DNA of 64,000 nucleotides from Leucobacter sp. cx-328 (GCF_014530035.1 NZ_JACVMX010000001.1:62001-126000); one strand, 5' to 3'; shown: positions 1 through 9,508, counted from the first letter of the stretch. The notes: generated by a model not told the origin, from the letters alone. Numbers and translations are program-made.

Positions 1-375
1 GACATTCTTGAGAACTCGGATGTGGTGTCGCTTCATCTCCCTCTCACTGATAGCACCTGGAACCTGGTCTCGGGCAGTGTACTTGCGCGTATGCGCCGGG
101 GCTCGGTCATCGTGAATGTGTCCCGCGGCGGACTTGTTGACGAAGTGGCGCTAGCTGAAGCACTGATCAACGGCCATATCGCTGGTGCTGGAATCGACAC
201 GTTCGCACAGGAGCCGCTTGACGCCGAACACCCGCTGCGAAATGCACCGAACACGATCCTGACACCACATATTGCGTGGCGGTCCAACCGATCTACGGGT
301 GCGCTGCAGGAGGGCGCGGTCGACCGTGTCCGCCGCGCACTCACTGGCAAGCCGCTGATCGACCTCGTGAATTGA
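1..375 (+). CDS. D-isomer 2-hydroxyacid dehydrogenase, C-terminal part (5' end outside window)
   Basis: The reading frame is open from base 1, so only the last 124 residues of an NAD-dependent 2-hydroxyacid dehydrogenase are visible. Family motifs are present in order: the NVSRGGLVDE segment with the substrate-binding Arg, the DTFAQEPL segment with the catalytic Glu, and TPHIAW with the catalytic His. The family interconverts 2-oxoacids and D-2-hydroxyacids. The next gene starts 19 bases after the stop, so it probably belongs to the same operon as the aminotransferase and hydrolase genes. A second member of the family lies at 13004-13966. The substrate cannot be read from the sequence. Confidence 0.85.
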   Translation, partial: DILENSDVVSLHLPLTDSTWNLVSGSVLARMRRGSVIVNVSRGGLVDEVALAEALINGHIAGAGIDTFAQEPLDAEHPLRNAPNTILTPHIAWRSNRSTGALQEGAVDRVRRALTGKPLIDLVN

Positions 376-394
376 AGAACTGGGAGCTAACGAC

Positions 395-1675
395 GTGAAT
401 ACAAACCCCGCCATCGAACGCCGCGCTCATGACGTGCTGGTGGAAGATCCACACCTTCGCCGCGGACCGCGCGGCTTTCCCCTGCTGCCAGGCGGCTACG
501 GCCGGTCGACCTATTTCACCGGAGAACCTAGTCCGTACGCGATTCGCGGCACTGGGTTCCGGGTGTGGGACGATCGCGGACGCGAACTCTTCGATGCAAA
601 CAACAACTTCACTTCGCTAATCCACGGGAACGCACACCCTGAGATCACAGAAGCCGCCATAAAAGCGCTCTCGGCAGGCTCCAGTTGGGGCATTCCGAAC
701 CTTTGGGAGTGGGAGCTTGCTGAACTTCTACTGAAACGGCTGCCATCACTCGACCAGGTCCGCTTCACGAACTCCGGTACGGAAGCTGTGATGTCTGCGC
801 TGCGTATTGCAAGGGGCGCCACCGGACGTGACAAAATCATCGCCACCAAGGGCGGGTATCACGGCACCTCAGACGTCGCGTTGGTGCCAGGCGGACCTGC
901 TTACACCAAGGGTGTACCGCAGGGGGTCATTGACGATGTGACCTCTGTGCCTTTGAACAACATCGAGTTCATGACACAGGCCATTGAATCGGCCCCTGAC
1001 GAGTACGCAGCAATCATCCTAGATCTCCTGCCGAACAGGGCTGGCCTGATTAGCGTCTCTGAAGAGTTTGTGCGTGCAGCGCGCGAACTCGCCACCAAGC
1101 ACGGAATAGTGCTGATCATCGATGAGACGATCAGTCTCCGCCTCGGGTACAACGGTTTGAGCGGCGAATATGGTGTGGCACCCGATCTGCTTACGACCGG
1201 GAAGCTCATCGGCGGAGGCTTCCCAGTCGGTGCGGTTGCTGGTCGCGGCGAGCTAATGGCACAAGTCGATCCAACCCGCGCGGGCAGCTTGCCGCATGGT
1301 GGAACGTTCTCAGGCAACCCAGTGAGCATGGCCGCAGGAGCCGTTGCTGTGCGCCTCTACGACGAGGGGCAGGTGTCCCGTCTGAACAGTCTCGGCGACG
1401 CAGTACGCGAGACCGTCAGCAAGCGCATCACTGATGCAGGATGGGAGGTTCGCGGACGCGGATCCTTGCTCCGCGCGGTACCCGCTGGGGCCGAAAAAAT
1501 GACCGAAGAGTTGCAGCATCGCCTTTGGTGGGCGAGCTACGAACGTGGGCTGCTCGGCTCCCCAGCGAACTTGCTCTCACTCTCAACAGCTATGGACGGC
1601 AATGTTTGCGCGGACATTGCTGATCGACTCGCTGATGCCGTTAACTCCGTAGCCGCTGGCACCGACCGCGTCTGA
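395..1675 (+). CDS. Class-III PLP aminotransferase (glutamate-1-semialdehyde aminomutase-like)
   Basis: This 426-residue protein belongs to the class-III pyridoxal-phosphate aminotransferases. The Schiff-base lysine is K270 in TTGKLIGGGFPVGA, and the cofactor-binding Asp lies in IIDETISLRLGYNG near residue 243. The glycine-rich SGTEAVMSALRIARGATGRDK stretch binds the PLP phosphate. It starts at GTG with a GGGAG ribosome site about ten bases upstream. The nearest relatives by motif are the GSA aminomutases, but the setting in a catabolic operon rather than among heme genes argues that it transfers or moves an amino group on a degradation intermediate. That implies a nitrogen-containing substrate or a transaminated intermediate. 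Confidence 0.85.
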   Translation: MNTNPAIERRAHDVLVEDPHLRRGPRGFPLLPGGYGRSTYFTGEPSPYAIRGTGFRVWDDRGRELFDANNNFTSLIHGNAHPEITEAAIKALSAGSSWGIPNLWEWELAELLLKRLPSLDQVRFTNSGTEAVMSALRIARGATGRDKIIATKGGYHGTSDVALVPGGPAYTKGVPQGVIDDVTSVPLNNIEFMTQAIESAPDEYAAIILDLLPNRAGLISVSEEFVRAARELATKHGIVLIIDETISLRLGYNGLSGEYGVAPDLLTTGKLIGGGFPVGAVAGRGELMAQVDPTRAGSLPHGGTFSGNPVSMAAGAVAVRLYDEGQVSRLNSLGDAVRETVSKRITDAGWEVRGRGSLLRAVPAGAEKMTEELQHRLWWASYERGLLGSPANLLSLSTAMDGNVCADIADRLADAVNSVAAGTDRV

Positions 1676-1694
1676 TCAGAAAGCAACGAACACA

Positions 1695-2588
1695 ATGAAA
1701 CTTGTTTCCTACATTCACACCTCTGGAACACGTGGTGGAGTACTCATTGGCTCAACCGTTCATGACCTTGAACGGCTACTCGCGAGCAGCGATGCAGCCG
1801 ATCGCGGAGCACCGAGCTCTGTCAAAGAGTTCCTTTTAGTCTATGGAGATCGCCTCTCCGAATTCGGGGATGCCCTAGTCAGCGCCAGCGCGAACGAACT
1901 TAGTACCCGTGTTGGCCTGATTTCTGAGGTTGGACTCCTTGGCCCGGTGACAGATCCGGCAAAAGTGCTGTGCGTTGGTCTTAACTACAAAGATCATGTT
2001 GCCGAGACAGGTCGCGCGCTGCCCAAGTTCCCCGACATATTCACGAAATTTGCCTCTACGCTTATCGGCGCGTTCGACGAGATTCGCGGTGCTGAGATCA
2101 GCGACAATCTTGATTTTGAGGGTGAAGTCGCCGTAGTAATTGGGCGCAAAGCATCGATGGTCAGTGAAGACGACGCCCTCGACTACGTTGCCGGCCTCGC
2201 GCCGTTGAACGATGTCACCGCACGTGACCTGCAGTACCGCGGCACACAGTGGACAGCGGGCAAGGCAGTCGACGGATCAACTCCATGGGGCCCGGCGCTC
2301 GTGACCCTCGATGAGATCGGCGACCCACAGACGCTCGAACTTGTTACGCGTGTGAACGACGTTGAAATGCAGCGCTCGAACACGAGCCATCAAATCTTTC
2401 CGATCGCCACGATCATTTCGTACCTCTCAAGTTTCCTCACGCTTGAACCTGGGGATGTGATCGCCACGGGTACCCCACAGGGGATTGGTGCCAAGCGTAC
2501 CCCGCCCGTTTGGATCACCCCTGGTGACACCGTCGAAATTGAAATCGAACGCGTTGGCACATTGCGCAACCGCGTTGCCTCGGTCTGA
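1695..2588 (+). CDS. Fumarylacetoacetate hydrolase family protein
   Basis: This 297-residue protein has the FAH fold signature: VLCVGLNYKDHVAETG, then DFEGEVAVVIGR with the two metal-binding acidic residues, AGKAVDGSTPWGPA with the active-site Lys, and the closing ATGTPQGIG loop. The family includes acylpyruvases, 2-keto-4-pentenoate hydratases and 2,4-diketo-3-deoxy-sugar-acid hydrolases; all act on beta-diketo acids or their enols with Mg or Mn. It begins 19 bases after the aminotransferase stop. With a dehydratase and dehydrogenases nearby, cleavage of a 2,4-diketo acid to pyruvate plus a second acid is a plausible role, but this is inference. Confidence 0.88.
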   Translation: MKLVSYIHTSGTRGGVLIGSTVHDLERLLASSDAADRGAPSSVKEFLLVYGDRLSEFGDALVSASANELSTRVGLISEVGLLGPVTDPAKVLCVGLNYKDHVAETGRALPKFPDIFTKFASTLIGAFDEIRGAEISDNLDFEGEVAVVIGRKASMVSEDDALDYVAGLAPLNDVTARDLQYRGTQWTAGKAVDGSTPWGPALVTLDEIGDPQTLELVTRVNDVEMQRSNTSHQIFPIATIISYLSSFLTLEPGDVIATGTPQGIGAKRTPPVWITPGDTVEIEIERVGTLRNRVASV

Positions 2589-2642
2589 TCCGAATCTCGG
2601 CAAGCTTCCATTACGTAACCTACCCACGAAAGCGCACACATA

Positions 2643-4724
2643 ATGAGTCAAATTCTCACGGGCACCGACGAAGCCCGATATCGCATCGCCGTCGACACCG
2701 GTGGTACCTTCACTGACGTCGTTGTTGGCTCCAGCCTCGGGGGCATTGCTGTCGGCAAGGCGCTCACCACCTACGATCGTGTCTTTACCGGATTCGAAGC
2801 CTCAGTCCGTCGCGCAGCCGAGTCTGTCGGCTGGGATAGTGACACTGTGCTCCGCAACGCGGATGTCATCGTCTATGGCACAACCCACGCCACTAATGCC
2901 GTGCTCACAGGCAAAGTGGCGAAAACCGCACTGCTCACGACAGCTGGATTTGCAGACACCCTGCTACTCCGCGAGGGGGGTCGTCGTGAAGCATTCGACT
3001 CCAAAGCTGCATACCCGCCGGCATACATTCCACGAAACCAGACTTTCGAAATCACCGAACGGCTATCTGCCGAGGGTGAAGTGATCGTGCCCCTCGATGA
3101 GGAGCGTACCCGCGAGGTACTGCGCACGCTTGCCGCAGACGGAACCGAAGCGATCGCGGTTGGCTTCCTCTGGTCGATCATCAACGATGCGCACGAGCGT
3201 CGCGTCGGCGAGTTGATCGAAGAAGAGCTGCCAGGCATTCCGTATACGCTTTCGAACGAGGCAAATCCAACCATTCGTGAATACCGACGTACATCAGCAG
3301 CCGCGATTGATGCGTCGTTGAAGCCGTTGATGGCGGCTCACCTTGGCAATCTTCGAGCTGACTTGCTCGAATGTGGCTTCTCGGGCGACCTACTGGTCGT
3401 GACTTCTGAAGGCGCCGTGCTTGATGTAGCAGACGTGCTCAACCGCCCCGTGCTGCTGCTCAACTCCGGTCCCTCGATGGCGCCGTTGGTCGGCGCCGCT
3501 GCCGCTCCGGATCGCGACACCGTTGTCGTCTGCGACATGGGAGGCACGACGTTCGACGTCTCCCTGGTTGAGAACGGCCTCGTGCGACACACGCGCGAGG
3601 CATGGCTCGGAGAACCGTTCGTTGGCCACCTCACAGGCCTGTCTTCTGTTGCAGTAACAAGCATCGGTGCAGGTGGCGGCAGCATTGCGTGGATCGATAA
3701 CGGCGGGCTGCTGCGCGTTGGCCCGCAGAGCGCTCGCAGTATTCCTGGACCAGCGGCATATGGCCGGGGCGGTGAAGAACCAACTGTGACCGATGCCTGC
3801 GTTGCCCTTGGATACCTCGACGCACAGGGATTCGAAGGCGGGTTTGTTCTTGACCGGGAAGCAGCAACGCGAGCGATTGAGAGCCGGATTTCGGGAGCTC
3901 TCGGCCGGGACGCTCTTCAGTCTGCTCAGGCAATCCTCGATGTGTCGGCGAACCACATGGCGACTGCGATCCGTCAGTCATCACTTGAACAGGGCGTCGA
4001 CCCACGCGGTGCTTTGATTGTCGCTGGCGGAGGCGCTGGCGCGATGGTGGCAGCAGCCATTGGTGCTCTGCTCGAAGCAGACACAGTGTTGATTCCGGCA
4101 ACCGCTGGTGTGCTCGCAGCTTACGGCGCGCATCGTGCGCCGATTGCGACCGAATTCCTCTCGCCATTACACAATGACACCCGTGCATTCGATGTGAAAT
4201 CTGCGGCCGAGGCACTGCGCGATCTTTCCGGCAAAGCTGCAGGCTTCGCTGATCGTTTCAGAGGTACCGACGCAGCGATCTCTTACTTCGTCGATGCGCG
4301 GTACCCCGGTCAGGCTTGGGACCTCCGGGTAATTCTTGATGAAGCGCCTGCCGCGGAACTCGCGGCAGAGATCGTCGAACAGGCATTCCACGTCGAGCAC
4401 GATCGCCGCAACGGAACCCATGATCCAGACAGCCGTGTTGAGATCATTACCTGGGGCGTACGCGTCGAGATTCCGCGCCCGGAACTGGCCGCACACACTA
4501 GCTCCAGTGTTTCCACGCCCGAGGTTCATCGCACTGACGACATCGTGTTCGGCGGTAAGTCCTACTCAACCGCTCGCTACCGCGGCGTGACATTGAGCCC
4601 AGGTGAGCGGATTTCAGGCCCTGCGGTCATCGACCAGCCAACGACCACCATCGTGGTTCCACCGGAGTGGGACGCCCAGCTCGACGACCGATCCAACATT
4701 TACCTCACACGCAAGGAGGCGTGA
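2643..4724 (+). CDS. Hydantoinase/oxoprolinase family protein, subunit A
   Basis: This is a 693-residue ASKHA-fold ATPase of the HyuA/oxoprolinase-A family. The N-terminal phosphate-1 motif DTGGTFTDVVV is intact, the second phosphate segment VCDMGGTTFDVSLV lies near residue 298, and a glycine-rich VAGGGAGAMVAAAIGALL segment follows near residue 460. In this family the A subunit activates the substrate with ATP while the B subunit completes lactam hydrolysis (5-oxoproline, N-methylhydantoin, caprolactam) or carboxylation (acetone, acetophenone). The B gene starts two bases after this stop with its own AAGGAGG site, so the pair is translationally coupled. Which chemistry it performs cannot be told from sequence alone. 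Confidence 0.9.
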   Translation: MSQILTGTDEARYRIAVDTGGTFTDVVVGSSLGGIAVGKALTTYDRVFTGFEASVRRAAESVGWDSDTVLRNADVIVYGTTHATNAVLTGKVAKTALLTTAGFADTLLLREGGRREAFDSKAAYPPAYIPRNQTFEITERLSAEGEVIVPLDEERTREVLRTLAADGTEAIAVGFLWSIINDAHERRVGELIEEELPGIPYTLSNEANPTIREYRRTSAAAIDASLKPLMAAHLGNLRADLLECGFSGDLLVVTSEGAVLDVADVLNRPVLLLNSGPSMAPLVGAAAAPDRDTVVVCDMGGTTFDVSLVENGLVRHTREAWLGEPFVGHLTGLSSVAVTSIGAGGGSIAWIDNGGLLRVGPQSARSIPGPAAYGRGGEEPTVTDACVALGYLDAQGFEGGFVLDREAATRAIESRISGALGRDALQSAQAILDVSANHMATAIRQSSLEQGVDPRGALIVAGGGAGAMVAAAIGALLEADTVLIPATAGVLAAYGAHRAPIATEFLSPLHNDTRAFDVKSAAEALRDLSGKAAGFADRFRGTDAAISYFVDARYPGQAWDLRVILDEAPAAELAAEIVEQAFHVEHDRRNGTHDPDSRVEIITWGVRVEIPRPELAAHTSSSVSTPEVHRTDDIVFGGKSYSTARYRGVTLSPGERISGPAVIDQPTTTIVVPPEWDAQLDDRSNIYLTRKEA

Positions 4725-4725
4725 C

Positions 4726-6489
4726 ATGACACGCGAATTCGACCCGGTGAAGCTCTCTGTGCTCGCCAATGCTTTTGACGGCATCGTCCGTGAAATGACG
4801 AGTGGACTGCTTCGTTCCGCACGATCATCAGTGATAAACACCGCGCGTGACTTTTCGTGTGCGGTGCTCACCGCCGACAACCAGCTGCTGGCAGCGGCCG
4901 AAGGGGTGCCAGTGCATGTGTTCGGTGCCGGCCCGTTGGGTGAAGACATGGTGGAACTCCACGACGACATCCGTGAAGGTGACGCGTTTCTCCATAACGA
5001 TCCCTACCGAGGTAATTCACACGCCGCCGACCACTGCATTCTGGTCCCGATTTTTATCGAGGGACGCCACCTCTTCACCGCGGTGACAAAGGCGCACCAG
5101 GCGGACTGTGGCAACTCGCTCCCGACCACTTTCTTCGCGACCGCTCGCGACGTGTACGAAGAAGGTGCGCTCATCTTCCCATGTGTGCGAGTGCAGCGTG
5201 ATTACAACGACATCGACGACATCGTACGTATGTGCCGGGCGCGGATCCGCGTTCCTGACCAGTGGTTCGGCGACTACCTCGCCTCGGTTGGTGCATCACG
5301 TATTGCCGAGCGACGTATCCAAGAACTCGCTGAAAAGTTTGGAGCAGACGACCTGGTCGAGTTTGTTGACGCGTGGTTCGATTACTCGGAGCGGCTGACC
5401 CAGGCTGCGATTGAAACGCTGCCAAGTACGGAACTTCACGGAGCATCTGCGCACGACCCGTTCCCGGGCACCGGTCCTGAAGGGGTACCACTGCAAGCAA
5501 CGATTGCGGTGAAACCGGGAGAAGGACGAATCTCTATCGACCTGCGTGAAAACCCCGACAACTTGCCCAATGGCCTTAACCTAACGCGGGCAACGGCAAC
5601 CGGGGCCGCGCTCGCAGGCATCCTCTCTGGTATGCCTGAAAACCTTCCGAGTAACGCTGGCACGTTCCGACGAATCGAGGTACAGTTGCGCGACGGTTGC
5701 GCCGTTGGCGTACCCCAGCACCCGTTCTCATGCTCCTCAGGAACAACTAACCTCGCAGATCGCGTGGTGAATCTAGTGCAGGCAGCCTTCGCGCAGATCG
5801 ATGACGGATATGGTGCTGCAGAGGGTGCTGCCGGGCAAGCCCCGGCGAAGTCTGTGATTTCGGGCGTTGATGAGCGCAATGGCAACGCTTACGTGAATCA
5901 GATCCTTGTTGGCGGCGTTGGTGGCCCTGCAACCCCATTCGTTGATGGCTGGCCGACTTACCAGCGTCCAGTATGCGGTGCGCTCCTTTACCACGACAGC
6001 GTCGAGGTCGACGAGCAGCGCTACCCGATCTTGGTGCACGAGCGCACGCTTGTTGCAGATACTGGCGGCGCAGGTCGCCAGCGCGGTGGTCTCGCGACGC
6101 GAGTTGTGTTGGAAGCACGCGATGATGAAGTCACCCTGACATACGGCATTGAAGGAAAGTTGAACCCGCCAAAGGGAGTTCGTGGCGGACACGGCGGTTC
6201 TGAGCCAGAAGCGTGGGCTATTGACCCTGCATCGGGCGAGCGAAAGGAGATCCCAATTGTTGGTCGCTATGACTTGCGCCGCGGAGAAAAGGTAGTCTCG
6301 ATTACCCCCGGTGGTGGCGGCTATGGTGATCCGCTGGAACGCGCAGCAACGGCTGTGCTGATCGATGTCGAGGATTTGCGTGTGACGCTTGAAACCGCCC
6401 TCGAGGTCTACGGCGTTGTCATCTCCGATGGCGTGATCGACACTGATGCAACGTTTAAGCGACGACGCGAGCTTTTGGCTGCGCGTTGA
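4726..6489 (+). CDS. Hydantoinase/oxoprolinase family protein, subunit B
   Basis: This is a 587-residue HyuB/oxoprolinase-B family protein. The ATG at 4726 is chosen because a perfect AAGGAGG lies at 4713-4719 and the start follows the HyuA stop by one base; a longer reading frame upstream would overlap HyuA by more than 100 bases. The family signature HNDPYRGNSHAADHC, with clustered Asp and His residues, is at about residues 88-102. A C-terminal glycine-rich ITPGGGGYGDPLER segment is also typical. It forms the complex with the preceding gene. It is the last gene of the first operon: a palindromic operator and a terminator-like hairpin follow within 90 bases. Confidence 0.9.
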   Translation: MTREFDPVKLSVLANAFDGIVREMTSGLLRSARSSVINTARDFSCAVLTADNQLLAAAEGVPVHVFGAGPLGEDMVELHDDIREGDAFLHNDPYRGNSHAADHCILVPIFIEGRHLFTAVTKAHQADCGNSLPTTFFATARDVYEEGALIFPCVRVQRDYNDIDDIVRMCRARIRVPDQWFGDYLASVGASRIAERRIQELAEKFGADDLVEFVDAWFDYSERLTQAAIETLPSTELHGASAHDPFPGTGPEGVPLQATIAVKPGEGRISIDLRENPDNLPNGLNLTRATATGAALAGILSGMPENLPSNAGTFRRIEVQLRDGCAVGVPQHPFSCSSGTTNLADRVVNLVQAAFAQIDDGYGAAEGAAGQAPAKSVISGVDERNGNAYVNQILVGGVGGPATPFVDGWPTYQRPVCGALLYHDSVEVDEQRYPILVHERTLVADTGGAGRQRGGLATRVVLEARDDEVTLTYGIEGKLNPPKGVRGGHGGSEPEAWAIDPASGERKEIPIVGRYDLRRGEKVVSITPGGGGYGDPLERAATAVLIDVEDLRVTLETALEVYGVVISDGVIDTDATFKRRRELLAAR

Positions 6490-6494
6490 CGGAG

Positions 6495-6511
6495 TGTCCC
6501 AGAATGGGACA
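6495..6511. promoter_or_regulatory. Perfect operator-like palindrome
   Basis: TGTCCCA-GAA-TGGGACA is a perfect 7-bp inverted repeat with a 3-base spacer. It is the best copy of a motif that recurs upstream of at least four other units in the first 25 kb. It starts 6 bases after the HyuB stop and 160 bases before the Gfo/Idh gene. A dimeric transcription factor is the natural reader; the PucR regulator in this cluster is one candidate. Confidence 0.7.
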
Positions 6512-6548
6512 TGCACAGCCCGGATAGTTCTGAGACTGTAGTACCACT

Positions 6549-6579
6549 GAACGGGCGGACCGCTAAGGTTCGCCCGTTC
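6549..6579 (+). terminator. Terminator-like hairpin after hyuB
   Basis: A 13-bp stem (6549-6561 with 6567-6579, one G-T pair) with a 5-base loop is followed by GTTTCTC. It ends the hyuB transcript or, if the promoter governed by the 6495 palindrome lies upstream of it, acts as an attenuator in the leader of the next gene. Confidence 0.65.
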
Positions 6580-6670
6580 GTTTCTCAGGACAGTGAACAC
6601 TTTGCTGTCCTTCCCACGAGTCGTAACGAAGTGTGCGGCTCATCGAGAAATGTTATTGACGGAGAAAAAC

Positions 6671-7813
6671 ATGGAACCCATTCGAGTCGGAATCATTGGC
6701 GTCGGAAACGTTCTGAACCAGTACCTCGACAAAATCGGGGTACACCCTGATGTTCACATCGTTGCCCTGGCGGATGTGAACGAGGCAGCGGTCATCGCGC
6801 GTGCGCAGGAGTACGGTGTGAGTAAGGCCTTGAGCCCAGACGAACTACTAGCTGATCCTGAGATTGAGCTTGTGCTCAATCTCACCCCGCCTAGGCTTCA
6901 CGCCCCGGTGAGTTTGCAGGCGATCGCTGCGGGAAAGCATGTGCTGTCTGAGAAGCCGTTCGCTACCTCTCTTGAGGAAGCACAGCAGATCCTCGACGCA
7001 GCTAAGGCCGCCGGTGTATATGTCGGTTCTGCGCCGACCACCTTCTTGGGTTCTGGTGCCCAGACCAGTCGCAAGTTGATCGACGATGGTTGGATCGGCG
7101 AACCAATTGCGGCATTCGGATCCTTTGTGAATCGCGGCTACGAGCACTGGCACCCGAACGTTGACCCGTTCTACAGTCCAGGCGCTGGACCGATGCTCGA
7201 TATCGGGCCGTACCTCATTACGAACCTTGTAAATATTTTCGGGCCAGTGCAACGTGTTTCGGCTTCCGCGGCGAAATCTTCAGAGACCCGGCCTCGTCCT
7301 AACGGCACCGGTGGATACGAAGGCGAGATCGTGATTCAAACCCCGACACATATTTCGGGATCGATTGACTTCGAGTCGGGAGCTGTTGCCACAGTGATAC
7401 TGAGCTGGGACGTATGGAACCACAATTTGCCCCACTTCGAAATCTATGGCACGGGAGGCTCAATCTCGGCGCCGAACCCGGATCACTTCGACGGAGCACC
7501 CGTTCTGCGTCGCGGTGAAGCACGTGATTTGTCGCTCGACATGACTCCTCCAGGAGGCGGCGACTGGCGCGAGACCGCGTTGACACATCGTGATGATGCG
7601 TATCGTGGGATCGGACTTGCCGAGTTCGGGCATGCGATTCGCGCAGGCGTTGAACCGCGAACGGGCGGAGCTTTCGCTTTTCACGTGCTCGAAGTGCTGC
7701 TCGCGTTTGAGCAATCATCTCAGGGCGGTCACCACGTCGACATTGCTAGCACCTGCGAACGCCCGCGTCCGCTTCCCTCGGTTGGGCCGCACGAACCTTA
7801 TCGATTCGACTGA
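6671..7813 (+). CDS. Gfo/Idh/MocA family oxidoreductase
   Basis: This is a 380-residue NAD(P)-dependent dehydrogenase. The start at 6671 is preferred over an ATG 26 codons upstream because GGAG precedes it and the Rossmann strand begins directly with VGIIGVGNVLNQYL. The EKPFATSLEEAQQIL motif contains the conserved Lys of the family, and a beta-sheet dimerisation domain follows (GPMLDIGPYLITNLVNIFGP). Members oxidise cyclitols, sugars or amino sugars; IolG is one. Its position two genes before an IolD-type enzyme suggests that it oxidises the ring hydroxyl that precedes ring opening. A long hairpin terminates it. Confidence 0.87.
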   Translation: MEPIRVGIIGVGNVLNQYLDKIGVHPDVHIVALADVNEAAVIARAQEYGVSKALSPDELLADPEIELVLNLTPPRLHAPVSLQAIAAGKHVLSEKPFATSLEEAQQILDAAKAAGVYVGSAPTTFLGSGAQTSRKLIDDGWIGEPIAAFGSFVNRGYEHWHPNVDPFYSPGAGPMLDIGPYLITNLVNIFGPVQRVSASAAKSSETRPRPNGTGGYEGEIVIQTPTHISGSIDFESGAVATVILSWDVWNHNLPHFEIYGTGGSISAPNPDHFDGAPVLRRGEARDLSLDMTPPGGGDWRETALTHRDDAYRGIGLAEFGHAIRAGVEPRTGGAFAFHVLEVLLAFEQSSQGGHHVDIASTCERPRPLPSVGPHEPYRFD

Positions 7814-7817
7814 TATT

Positions 7818-7857
7818 AGAACAGTACGCCCCGGCCTCGGCCGGGGCGTACTGTTCT
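7818..7857 (+). terminator. Perfect 19-bp hairpin between the oxidoreductase and pucR genes
   Basis: Bases 7818-7836 pair without mismatch with 7839-7857 around TC. It starts 5 bases after the oxidoreductase stop and ends about 20 bases before the regulator start, so it probably terminates the upstream transcript. Confidence 0.75.
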
Positions 7858-7878
7858 CTCAACAATGGGAGAAGACCG

Positions 7879-9393
7879 ATGCTACAACGTAGAGTTCAGA
7901 ACAGGTCAGCCCGTGGTCAACTGACTGTTGGCGAACTAGTGTCTAGGCCGCACCTTGGCCTTGAACTCGCTGCGGGGGCTGCCGGACTTGAACGGCGGGT
8001 TCAATGGACGCATACGTCAGAACTCGAAGATCCCGGTCCGTGGCTTGAAGGTGGTGAGCTGCTGATAGTCAATGGCTTTGGGATTCCGGAAGATGCTCCT
8101 GGCCAGACTGAGTATGTTCGTCGCCTCGCCCGACATCGGCTTGCTGGTGTTGCAGTGAGTGTTCGCGCCCCGGAGCTTACTTCGGAAATGCTCGCGGTTG
8201 CGGACGAACTTGGTTTCCCAGTGATGAGGATTCCACGCCAGGTTCCATTCATCGAACTCTCGTATTTCGTCGCCAATGCGAGCGAACGCTCGACTCGAGA
8301 TCGGCTCGCCAAGCACCTCCATATATTCGATACGCTCCGGTTGCGGAACACGATCAACAGTGATGTCCCAGACATCTACCGCCAGCTCGAACAAATCTCC
8401 GGGTACCGGCTTGCGCTTGTTTCTCCTTCCGGCCAGGCATTGCTTGATGAATGGCCATGGGTACCTGAGATCGATTGGGGAGATCGACTCGACTCGACAG
8501 ACCTGAGGGTTGTGCCAGGTGGTTATCTAGTCCCGCTCGTTGTCGGGGATCGGGTCACTGCCTATCTTGTGGGCATTGAAGACAACGACCTGTTACCTGA
8601 GGGGCTTGCAGCGCTTCAGCACGTGAGTACGCTCGCTGCTCTGGACGCCGTTGAGGATCAGCGCAGGCGTGAGTCTGAACACCGCATCGGGGCTTCAGCT
8701 TTGGCCAGAGCGTTGGAACAGGAAACGCCGCAGGAGGAGATCGAGCGGGAGCTTTACGAATCTGGACTTGTCAGGGAAGTGCCGTTCCGGCTGATTGCGT
8801 TCGGTCGGATTGCGCATGCAGTTCCCGAAACGCGCGCGCGGGATTGGCTCGCGGATCGACGGATTCGCCATGCGATTCTCTGGCAGGAACAACTCATCTG
8901 CATGCTGCAATGTGATGACGCGCAGCTCGCCGAGCTCAGTAGCGCTTTAGACGTCTCCATCGGTGCGAGCCCAACGAGTATGAACGTCGCTGAGATTCCG
9001 AGAATGCTGCGGCAGGCACGCTGGTCGTTGAGCCTTGCCGATGAGCATCAGGCTCCTGAGATTATTTTTACCGAGCAACAGCTTGGGCTTGCGCGTTGGC
9101 TGAATCCAGATGCCAAGACGATAGATCGGATTGCCGAAGATACCCTACGGCCGTTGTTCGAACACGACACTAGTCACGGGTCCGATCTTGTCGACACACT
9201 CGCTGTGTATTTCAAACAGAACGGTCGCATGCGAGCGGCTGCCGGTGTGCTTTTTGTGCATGAACATACACTGCGATACCGGTTGAGCCGAATTGAACAA
9301 CTAACAGGCAAGAGTTTAAAGACTATGCGTGAATCATTCGAGCTCTGGCTCGCAGTAGAAGTTCAAGATCTGTTCGCTCGCAACGAGGAATAG
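7879..9393 (+). CDS. PucR/CdaR-family transcriptional regulator
   Basis: This is a 504-residue regulator. The N-terminal part (about residues 10-130: LTVGELVSRPHLGLELAAGA through to VMRIPRQVPFIELSYFVAN) is the PucR sensor domain, found in regulators of purine, hydantoin and related catabolism. The C-terminus carries the PucR/CdaR helix-turn-helix (AAGVLFVHEHTLRYRLSRIE). It starts at an ATG with GGGAGAAG upstream. It is the only transcription factor in the first 25 kb, so it is the likely controller of the cluster. Whether it reads the TGTCCCA-N3-TGGGACA palindromes or another site is not shown by sequence; no copy of the palindrome lies in its own short upstream gap. Confidence 0.88.
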   Translation: MLQRRVQNRSARGQLTVGELVSRPHLGLELAAGAAGLERRVQWTHTSELEDPGPWLEGGELLIVNGFGIPEDAPGQTEYVRRLARHRLAGVAVSVRAPELTSEMLAVADELGFPVMRIPRQVPFIELSYFVANASERSTRDRLAKHLHIFDTLRLRNTINSDVPDIYRQLEQISGYRLALVSPSGQALLDEWPWVPEIDWGDRLDSTDLRVVPGGYLVPLVVGDRVTAYLVGIEDNDLLPEGLAALQHVSTLAALDAVEDQRRRESEHRIGASALARALEQETPQEEIERELYESGLVREVPFRLIAFGRIAHAVPETRARDWLADRRIRHAILWQEQLICMLQCDDAQLAELSSALDVSIGASPTSMNVAEIPRMLRQARWSLSLADEHQAPEIIFTEQQLGLARWLNPDAKTIDRIAEDTLRPLFEHDTSHGSDLVDTLAVYFKQNGRMRAAAGVLFVHEHTLRYRLSRIEQLTGKSLKTMRESFELWLAVEVQDLFARNEE

Positions 9394-9407
9394 CGCCCCA
9401 AACCGCT

Positions 9408-9424
9408 GGTATCAAAGTGGGACA
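9408..9424. promoter_or_regulatory. Operator-like site upstream of the IolD-type gene
   Basis: GGTATCA-AAG-TGGGACA keeps one perfect half and 4 of 7 bases in the other half of the recurring palindrome. The segment AAAGTG-GGA-CACTTT overlapping it (9414-9428) is a second inverted repeat. It lies 85 bases before the start at 9509. Confidence 0.5.
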
Positions 9425-9508
9425 CTTTCGAGTTCATACGAAGTGGGAGCCTAAACCGGTACGCGTCGTCACCGGTCGACGACCCCGCTTCGAACTTTAG
9501 GAGAACCC

